Shown here in pieces: positions 21,321 through 29,053 of a stretch of DNA of 64,000 nucleotides. The position numbers were made by a program, and so were the translations under genes. Numbering within the stretch: position 1 is the first letter of the stretch; each line of letters starts with the position of its first letter. The stretch comes from Trichomonas vaginalis G3 (taxonomy: Eukaryota > Parabasalia > Trichomonadida > Trichomonadidae): contig NC_067206.1 in the NCBI RefSeq assembly GCF_026262505.1, forward strand, positions 38,205,660 to 38,269,659, written 5' to 3'. The notes under the pieces were generated by a model. That model worked only from the letters and a program-made list of their open reading frames with translations, was not told the DNA's origin and ran no database searches.

Positions 21321-24035
21321 AAATGTTTTGTCATGACTTCATCGTATATGTTTTGTCATGATTTCATCGTATATGTTTTGTCATGATTTCATCGTATATG
21401 TTTTGTCATGATTTCATCGTATATGTTTTGTCATGATTTCATCGTAATGAACGTATATGTTTTGTCATGACTTCATCGTTAATGCTTTGTCAAAACTTCA
21501 TCGTATATGTTTTGTCATGACTTCTTCATCGTATATGTTTTGTCATGACTTCTTCGTAATGAACGTAAATGTTTTGTCATGATTTCATCGTATATGTTTT
21601 GTCATGATTTCATCGTATATGTTTTGTCATGATTTCATCGTAATGAACGTATATGTTTTGTCATGATTTCATCGTATATGTTTTGTCATGACTTCTTCAT
21701 AATGAACGTAAATGTTTTGTCATGATTTCATCGTATATGTTTTGTCATGACTTCATCGTAATGAGCGTAAATGTTTTGTCATGATTTCATCGTAAATGTT
21801 TTGTCATGACTTCATCGTTAATGCTTTGTCAAAACTTCATCGTATATGTTTTGTCATGACTTCTTCATCGTATATGTTTTGTCATGACTTCTTCGTAATG
21901 AACGTAAATGTTTTGTCATGATTTCATCGTATATGTTTTGTCATGATTTCATCGTATATGTTTTGTCATGATTTCATCGTATATGTTTTGTCATGATTTC
22001 ATCGTAATGAACGTATATGTTTTGTCATGACTTCATCGTAATGAGCGTAAATGTTTTGTCATGACTTCTTCATAATGAACGTAAATGTTTTGTCATGATT
22101 TCATCGTATATGTTTTGTCATGATTTCATCGTAATGAGCGTAAATGTTTTGTCATAACTTCATCGTAATGAGCGTAAATGTTTTGTCATGATTTCATCGT
22201 ATATGTTTTGTCATGATTTCATCGTATATGTTTTGTCATGATTTAATCGTAAATGTTTTGTCATGACTTCATCGTAATGAGCGTAAATGTTTTGTCATGA
22301 CTTCATCGTTAATGCTTTGTCAAAACTTCATCGTATATGTTTTGTCATGACTTCTTCATCGTATATGTTTTGTCATGACTTCTTCGTAATGAACGTAAAT
22401 GTTTTGTCATGATTTCATCGTATATGTTTTGTCATGATTTCATCGTAATGAGCGTAAATGTTTTGTCATGATTTCATCGTATATGTTTTGTCATGATTTC
22501 ATCGTATATGTTTTGTCATGATTTCATCGTATATGTTTTGTCATGATTTCATCGTATATGTTTTGTCATGATTTCATCGTAATGAACGTATATGTTTTGT
22601 CATGACTTCATCGTTAATGCTTTGTCAAAACTTCATCGTATATGTTTTGTCATGACTTCTTCATCGTATATGTTTTGTCATGACTTCTTCGTAATGAACG
22701 TAAATGTTTTGTCATGATTTCATCGTATATGTTTTGTCATGATTTCATCGTATATGTTTTGTCATGATTTCATCGTAATGAACGTATATGTTTTGTCATG
22801 ATTTCATCGTATATGTTTTGTCATGACTTCTTCATAATGAACGTAAATGTTTTGTCATGATTTCATCGTATATGTTTTGTCATGACTTCATCGTAATGAG
22901 CGTAAATGTTTTGTCATGATTTCATCGTAAATGTTTTGTCATGACTTCATCGTTAATGCTTTGTCAAAACTTCATCGTATATGTTTTGTCATGACTTCTT
23001 CATCGTATATGTTTTGTCATGACTTCTTCGTAATGAACGTAAATGTTTTGTCATGATTTCATCGTATATGTTTTGTCATGATTTCATCGTATATGTTTTG
23101 TCATGATTTCATCGTATATGTTTTGTCATGATTTCATCGTAATGAACGTATATGTTTTGTCATGACTTCATCGTAATGAGCGTAAATGTTTTGTCATGAC
23201 TTCTTCATAATGAACGTAAATGTTTTGTCATGATTTCATCGTATATGTTTTGTCATGATTTCATCGTAATGAGCGTAAATGTTTTGTCATAACTTCATCG
23301 TAATGAGCGTAAATGTTTTGTCATGATTTCATCGTATATGTTTTGTCATGATTTCATCGTATATGTTTTGTCATGATTTAATCGTAAATGTTTTGTCATG
23401 ACTTCATCGTAATGAGCGTAAATGTTTTGTCATGACTTCATCGTTAATGCTTTGTCAAAACTTCATCGTATATGTTTTGTCATGACTTCTTCATCGTATA
23501 TGTTTTGTCATGACTTCTTCGTAATGAACGTAAATGTTTTGTCATGATTTCATCGTATATGTTTTGTCATGATTTCATCGTATATGTTTTGTCATGATTT
23601 CATCGTATATGTTTTGTCATGATTTCATCGTAATGAACGTATATGTTTTGTCATGACTTCATCGTAATGAGCGTAAATGTTTTGTCATGACTTCATCGTA
23701 TATGTTTTGTCATGATTTCATCGTATATGTTTTGTCATGATTTCATCGTAAATGTTTTGTCATGACTTCTTCGTAAATGTTTTGTCATGATTTCATCGTA
23801 AATGTTTTGTCATGACTTCATCGTTAATGCTTTGTCAAAACTTCATCGTATATGTTTTGTCATGACTTCTTCATCGTATATGTTTTGTCATGACTTCTTC
23901 GTAATGAACGTAAATGTTTTGTCATGATTTCATCGTATATGTTTTGTCATGACTTCATCGAAACTAAACGTATATGCTTTGTCATGACTTCATCGTAAAT
24001 GTTTTGTCATGACTTCTTCATCGTAATGAGTGTAA
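21321..24035 (+). repeat. 25-bp tandem array, forward part
   Basis: Dozens of units built on TTTTGTCATGATTTCATCG followed by TATATG or TAAATG, with variants carrying CTTCTTC and inserts of the form TAATGAACG. A marked variant (TTAATGCTTTGTCAAAAC) recurs at about 21476, 21816, 22306, 22612, 22948, 23437 and 23819. The sequence from about 21.43 to 22.56 kb reappears at 22.57-23.70 kb, giving a higher-order unit of about 1.13 kb. No open frame of note on either strand. Confidence 0.93.
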
Positions 24036-24040
24036 ATGAC

Positions 24041-24106
24041 CCAAAAATAATGTTTATATTAAAATGTTAGATCTAACACCTTTTCTAACATGTTTTCTAA
24101 CATGTT
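24041..24106 (+). repeat. Palindrome module, GTTAGA type
   Basis: Lead CAAAAATAATGTTTATATTA, palindrome TGTTAGATCTAACA-like core at 24065-24078, then TTTTCTAACATG twice. It borders the KilA-N remnant that follows. Confidence 0.85.
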
Positions 24107-24435
24107 TTGTGAAGAATATAACAACCGCCGGAATTCAGACGGTTGCTTTTTATACAAAATTCATGCAGGAAATTCTTGAGTTTTGGTTGAAAGAATACGG
24201 TGGAGCCAAAAGTGGCTCGACCTCAAAACAAACATTTATGAGCTTACTAAGGCGTTATGAATGAATTCAAAGTATTTGCATACATCCTGACCTCGTTCAT
24301 TTTGTTGCTGAATGGTGCTCTGTAAAGTATGCATTTTATGTCAAAGATATTATGGACTCCATAGACAAGAAAGTTCATGAGAAGTTAGATGAAGAAGAAC
24401 TCGAAGATACAGTAGAGAATGCAAAACATTTTTGA
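24100..24435 (+). pseudogene. KilA-N gene remnant in satellite core
   Basis: Related to the remnant at 14477-14770. It begins immediately after a palindrome module. The readable parts include GSTSKQ and, later, a stretch typical of the C-terminal KilA-N helix region with charged tail (MDSIDKKVHEKLDEEELED). A partial second copy of its middle lies at about 24470-24552 and ends at another module lead. Broken. Confidence 0.55.
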
Positions 24436-24463
24436 CGAAGTGAAGATCTTCACTTCGTCAAAA
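24430..24463. repeat. Perfect 34-bp palindrome with AGATCT centre
   Basis: Starts TTTTGACGAAGTGAAG and is its own reverse complement across an AGATCT centre. It lies just after the KilA-N remnant. Imperfect relatives are tandemly repeated after the KilA-N-like gene in Polinton 2 (about 58217-58330). It could form a strong hairpin in RNA or a cruciform in DNA. Confidence 0.9.
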
Positions 24464-24568
24464 TGTGATGCAAAAACAAGCATTTTATGAACTTACTAAG
24501 GCGTTATGAATGAATTCAAAGTATTTGCATACATCCTGACCTCGTTCATTTTGTTGTTGAATTCAGCA

Positions 24569-24626
24569 AAAATAATGTTTAGGGTAGATGGTTTTTAGGT
24601 GTCACTACGTCACCATGTCACCAGGT
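24569..24626 (+). repeat. Palindrome-module variant, GTCACC type
   Basis: Lead AAAAATAATGTTTAGGGTAGA followed by GGTGTCACTACGTCACC and ATGTCACCAGG. It has the same lead and repeated half-site design as the other modules, but a different word. Confidence 0.6.
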
Positions 24627-24689
24627 TAATTAACTTCTCTTAAAATTACTGACAACATGACATTTAGACAACAGTCCAGGAAATAAACT

Positions 24690-24893
24690 TCATCGTAAAT
24701 GTTTGGTCAAAACTTCATCGTATATGTTTTGTCATGATTTCATCGTATATGCTTTGTCAAAACTTCATCGTAAATGTTTTGTCAAAACTTCTTCGTAAAT
24801 GTTTTGTCAAGACTTCATCGTAAATGTTTTGTCAAAACTTCTTCGTAAATGTTTTGTCAAGACTTCTTCATCATAATGAGTGTAAATGACCCA
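24690..24893 (+). repeat. Short 25-bp repeat block
   Basis: Seven or so degenerate units of the array type (TTTTGTCAAAACTTCTTCG variants), ending at another AAAAATAATGTTTA lead. Confidence 0.8.
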
Positions 24894-24944
24894 AAAATAA
24901 TGTTTACGTTAATGGTTTCAGGTTATTCAATAATTAATTATTTT

Positions 24945-25285
24945 TGAAGAACTGAGGGTGTTACCATGTTACCATGTGCTACCAGGTTAATGAACTTCTC
25001 TGAAAAAGTGTGACAACATGACATTTTGACAACAACACAGGAGGAAGGCAGTTATGAAGCATTTTTGAAGAACTGAAGGTGCTACCATGTTACCATGTGC
25101 TACCAGGTTAATTAACTTCTCTGAAAAAGTGTGACAACATGACATTTTGACAACAACACAGGAGGAAGGCAGTTATGAAGCATTTTTGAAGAACTGAAGG
25201 TGCTACCATGTTACCATGTGCTACCAGGTTAATTAACTTCTCTGAAAAAGTGTGACAACATGACATTTTGACAACAACACAGGAA
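24945..25285 (+). repeat. 121-bp minisatellite, about three units
   Basis: Units begin near 24945, 25066 and 25187. Each holds GGTGCTACCATGTTACC and GTGCTACCAGG, then GTTAATTAACTTCTCT and a GACAACATGACATTTTGACA stretch. Single related copies are at 24626-24690 here and, inverted, at about 58385-58480 in Polinton 2. Confidence 0.88.
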
Positions 25286-25340
25286 ATAAATGTTTACGTA
25301 AATGTTTTGTCATGATTTCATCGTAATGAGTGTAAATGAT

Positions 25341-25393
25341 CCAAAAATAATGTTTAGGTGAAGAGGTGAGATCTCACCTCTTTTCTCACCTCA
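25341..25393 (+). repeat. Palindrome module, GGTGA type
   Basis: Lead CCAAAAATAATGTTTA, perfect palindrome AGAGGTGAGATCTCACCTCT (25362-25381), half-site TTTTCTCACCTC. Confidence 0.9.
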
Positions 25394-25532
25394 TTGAATT
25401 TTCATGATTTCTTCGTATATGCTTTGTCAAACATGAACGTAAATGATTTGTCATGATTTCATCGTATATGCTTTGTCAAACATGAACGTATATGCTTTGT
25501 CGAAACTTCTTCATCGTAATGAGTGTAAATGA

Positions 25533-25597
25533 TCCAAAAATAATGTTTAGGTGAAGAGGTGAGATCTCACCTCTTTTCTCACCTCTTTTCTCACCTC
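25533..25597 (+). repeat. Palindrome module, GGTGA type
   Basis: Same as the module at 25341 but with two tail half-sites; perfect 20-bp palindrome at 25555-25574. Confidence 0.9.
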
Positions 25598-25688
25598 ATT
25601 GAATTTTCATGATTTCTTCGTATATGCTTTGTCAAACATGAACGTAAATGATTTGTCAAGACTTCATCGTAATGAGCGTACATCAGAC

Positions 25689-25755
25689 AAAAATATATTT
25701 TAGGTGAAGAGGTGAGATCTCACCTCTTTTCTCACCTCTTTTCTCACCTCAGCCG
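25689..25755 (+). repeat. Palindrome module, GGTGA type
   Basis: Lead AAAAATATATTTTA, perfect 20-bp palindrome at 25708-25727, two tail half-sites, then a GC hairpin (GCCGCTAAGCGGC) at 25752-25764. Confidence 0.9.
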
Positions 25756-26397
25756 CTAAGCGGCGAGACCCAAAGGGTCTTGAATTTTCATGACTTCTTC
25801 ATTGTAATGAGCGTATATGCTTTGTCATGATTTCATCGTAAATGATTTGTCAAACATGAACGTAAATGATTTGTCAAAACTTCATCGTATATGCTTTGTC
25901 AAGACTTCTTCATCGTAATGAGCGTAAATGTTTTGTCATGATTTCATCGTATATGCTTTGTCAAACATGAACGTAAATGATTTGTCAAACATGAACGTAA
26001 ATGTTTTGTCATGATTTCATCGTATATGCTTTGTCAAGACTTCTTCATCGTAATGAACGTAAATGATTTGTCAAAACTTCATCGTATATGCTTTGTCAAA
26101 CATGAACGTAAATGATTTGTCGAAACTTCATCGTATATGTTTTGTCATGACTTCTTCGTACATGTTTTGTCATGACTTCTTCATCGTAATGAACGTATAT
26201 GCTTTGTCAAACATGAACGTAAATGATTTGTCATGATTTCATCGTATATGCTTTGTCAAACATGAACGTATATGCTTTGTCGAAACTTCTTCATCGTAAT
26301 GAGTGTAAATGTTTTGTCATGATTTCTTCGTTTATGTTTTGTCATGATTTCATCGTATATGTTTTGTCAAGACTTCATCGTAATGAGCGTAAATCAG

Positions 26398-26462
26398 ACA
26401 AAAATATATTTTAGGTGAAGAGGTGAGATCTCACCTCTTTTCTCACCTCTTTTCTCACCTCA
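26398..26462 (+). repeat. Palindrome module, GGTGA type
   Basis: Lead AAAAATATATTTTA, perfect 20-bp palindrome at 26419-26438, two tail half-sites. Confidence 0.9.
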
Positions 26463-26576
26463 TGAATTTTCATGACTTCTTCATCGTATATGCTTTGTCA
26501 AACATGAACGTATATGCTTTGTCAAACATGAACGTAAATGTTTTGTCAAGACTTCATCGTAATGAGTGTAAATGAT

Positions 26577-26640
26577 CCAAAAATAATGTTTATGTTAGAA
26601 TGTTAGATCTAACACCTTTTCTAACATGTTTTCTCACCTC
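26577..26640 (+). repeat. Palindrome module, hybrid tail
   Basis: Lead AAAAATAATGTTTA, palindrome TGTTAGATCTAACA (26601-26614) and a TTTTCTAACATG half-site, but the last half-site is TTTTCTCACCTC, that of the GGTGA type. This looks like a recombinant between two module types. Confidence 0.85.
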
Positions 26641-26875
26641 ATGAATTTTCATGACTTCTTCATCGTAATGAGCGTAAACTCTTTGTCAAACATGAGCGTA
26701 AATGTTTTGTCATGATTTCTTCGTATATGTTTTGTCATGACTTCATCGTAAATGTTTTGTCATGACTTCTTCATCGTAATGAGCGTAAATGTTTTGTCAA
26801 ACATGAGCGTAAATGTTTTGTCATGATTTCTTCGTATATGTTTTGTCATGACTTCATCGTAAATGTTTTGTCAAG

Positions 26876-26991
26876 ACTTCTTCATCGTAATGAGTGTAAA
26901 TGATCCAAAAATAATGTTTATGTTAGAATGTTAGATCTAACACCTTTTCTAACATGTTTTCTAACATGGAGGATTTCATTAGATATACACA
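26876..26991 (+). repeat. Inner inverted repeat around satellite centre (left)
   Basis: Reverse complement of about 27142-27257 without evident difference. It includes a GTTAGA-type module (palindrome TGTTAGATCTAACA at 26929-26942) and the sequence GGAGGATTTCATTAGATATAC at its inner end. Confidence 0.9.
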
Positions 26992-27141
26992 TCTACCTTC
27001 ATTTCATTCTATACACAATTTACATCATAGACGATTTAATAGATATAATACTTTACTGTTTCATCTGATATAAATATTATTTGGTGAAAGTATCCTAAAA
27101 ATATTTGATGGACTTTAACTAAAATAATGTTTAGGGAAGAA
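26992..27141. other. Single-copy centre of the satellite palindrome
   Basis: A 150-bp AT-rich spacer at the axis of symmetry of the whole element, without gene or array. It ends with another AAAATAATGTTTA lead (27121-27133). If the element ever replicated as a hairpin-ended or head-to-head molecule, this would be the turn-around point; inference. Confidence 0.7.
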
Positions 27142-27257
27142 TGTGTATATCTAATGAAATCCTCCATGTTAGAAAACATGTTAGAAAAGGTGTTAGATCT
27201 AACATTCTAACATAAACATTATTTTTGGATCATTTACACTCATTACGATGAAGAAGT
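27142..27257 (-). repeat. Inner inverted repeat around satellite centre (right)
   Basis: Mirror of 26876-26991, with palindrome TGTTAGATCTAACA at 27191-27204 in the opposite orientation. Confidence 0.9.
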
Positions 27258-28190
27258 CTTGACAAAACATTTACGATGAAGTCATGACAAAACATATACG
27301 AAGAAATCATGACAAAACATTTACGCTCATTACGATGAAATCATGACAAAACATATACGATGAAATCATGACAAAACATTTACGTTCATTACGAAGAAGT
27401 CATGACAAAACATATACGATGAAGAAGTCATGACAAAACATATACGATGAAGTTTTGACAAAGCATTAACGATGAAGTCATGACAAAACATTTACGATGA
27501 AATCATGACAAAACATTTACGCTCATTACGATGAAATCATGACAAAACATATACGATGAAATCATGACAAAACATTTACGTTCATTACGAAGAAGTCATG
27601 ACAAAACATATACGATGAAGAAGTCATGACAAAACATATACGATGAAGTTTTGACAAAGCATTAACGATGAAGTCATGACAAAACATTTACGATGAAATC
27701 ATGACAAAACATATACGATGAAGTCATGACAAAACATATACGTTCATTACGATTAAATCATGACAAAACATATACGATGAAATCATGACAAAACATATAC
27801 GATGAAATCATGACAAAACATTTACGATGAAATCATGACAAAACATTTACGCTCATTACGATGAAATCATGACAAAACATATACGATGAAATCATGACAA
27901 AACATTTACGTTCATTACGAAGAAGTCATGACAAAACATATACGATGAAGAAGTCATGACAAAACATATACGATGAAGTTTTGACAAAGCATTAACGATG
28001 AAGTCATGACAAAACATTTACGATGAAATCATGACAAAACATATACGATGAAGTCATGACAAAACATATACGTTCATTACGATTAAATCATGACAAAACA
28101 TATACGATGAAATCATGACAAAACATATACGATGAAATCATGACAAAACATTTACGCTCATTACGATGAAGTCATGACAAAACATTTATG
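27240..28190 (-). repeat. 25-bp tandem array, reverse part
   Basis: About 950 bp of the same 25-bp family as 21321-24035 in inverse orientation. It is much shorter than the forward side (about 5.6 kb in total), so array length is not kept equal between the two halves. Confidence 0.93.
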
Positions 28191-28260
28191 TTATACAGTA
28201 ATGTTAGTCATGAATGTTTGTCCTACGTGTTGGCGTTAGTGTTGAAAAATAATGTTTGTC

Positions 28261-28965
28261 CTACATGAAGCCGTACAAGCGTTTGAATTTGTTTATGCAT
28301 AAGATTACACTCTTGTTTTCTGTATCTATCATACAAACATAAGCAGCACCTGTTTTTGTAAAGTTTATATGAAGTTTTCGATAGTTAAGACCTGTATAGT
28401 AATAGAATGCGTCCTCATTCTCAACATAGTAGTAGAACTCAAACGAATGCTTACCATAATCTGTTATTTCAACAGCTTCGTCAGATATTTCATCAACGAA
28501 CTCATAAACTATATCGCCATACTTGCTTTTATTTCTATTGTTTTCAGATCTAGAACACCAACGAAGGTTTGAGATTCTGTTGTCCGTTCTATCATGATTT
28601 ATATGGTCTATTTCTTTCAAATTGTTTGGATTTTCAATCCACTGTTCTGCAATAATTCTATGCTTTAAATGTGTTTTGTTGTTTAAACTAAGCTCAATAT
28701 AACCATGATTATTTAAGCATTCACTCTTAATATGTTTGTCTTTCTTTCGACGAATAGTAAAAGGATATGTCGTACAAATCTCATAATCTTCATGATTTCT
28801 CAATGTTTCCCATTGAGTTTGTTCCCCACTAACGTTCTCATTGACGTCCTCAATATCTTCTTCCTCACTGAACTCGTCAATATTTTCACTAGCTCCTTCT
28901 GTAATGTTTTCATCGGCATTGTCATTGACTTCTTCTGTAATGTTAGATGTTGTTGTTTCGCTCAT
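28261..28965 (-). CDS. HNH endonuclease with NUMOD4-like part (234 aa)
   Basis: Whole open frame. Residues 1-50 are acidic and Ser/Asn/Glu-rich. About 51-75 resemble a NUMOD4 segment (QWETLRNHEDYEICTTYPF). About 100-145 hold an HNH core (IDHINHDRTDNR with D120-H121 and N129, then NLRWCSRSENN). The last 80 residues are beta-rich and may bind DNA. Such nucleases cut DNA at defined sites and drive homing of selfish elements. It is divergent from the primase-helicase across an 88-bp gap. Its C-terminal KFKRLYG resembles that of the HNH gene of Polinton 1, at whose 3' end the satellite is inserted. Confidence 0.85.
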   Translation of the reverse strand: MSETTTSNITEEVNDNADENITEGASENIDEFSEEEDIEDVNENVSGEQTQWETLRNHEDYEICTTYPFTIRRKKDKHIKSECLNNHGYIELSLNNKTHLKHRIIAEQWIENPNNLKEIDHINHDRTDNRISNLRWCSRSENNRNKSKYGDIVYEFVDEISDEAVEITDYGKHSFEFYYYVENEDAFYYYTGLNYRKLHINFTKTGAAYVCMIDTENKSVILCINKFKRLYGFM

Positions 28966-29053
28966 GTTCTTTCACTAATGTTAAAAAGTTATGTTGTACG
29001 AATTTTGAACAGAATTTAGAGCAGTTATGAAACAATGAAGTACTTTTACGCTA
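28966..29053. promoter_or_regulatory. Divergent promoter region, HNH and primase-helicase
   Basis: An 88-bp gap between two ATGs facing apart. It lacks the TTTTTATC motif of the Polinton genes, so transcription signals of the satellite may differ. Confidence 0.4.

Larger units (their letters stand above)
25400..26395 (+). repeat. Mixed array of CGTAAATGATTTGTCAAACATGAA units
   Basis: Degenerate units of the 25-bp family with a second word (TTTGTCAAACATGAACG), interrupted by the palindrome modules listed separately. No credible gene; the open frame at 26223-26414 is repeat-derived. Confidence 0.85.

Noticed and set aside
21321-24035. CRISPR-like array
   Set aside because: The 25-bp units are tandem without unique spacers, no cas genes are near and the genome is eukaryotic.
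26223-26414. 63-aa open frame in repeat core
   Set aside because: Made entirely of 25-bp repeat units.
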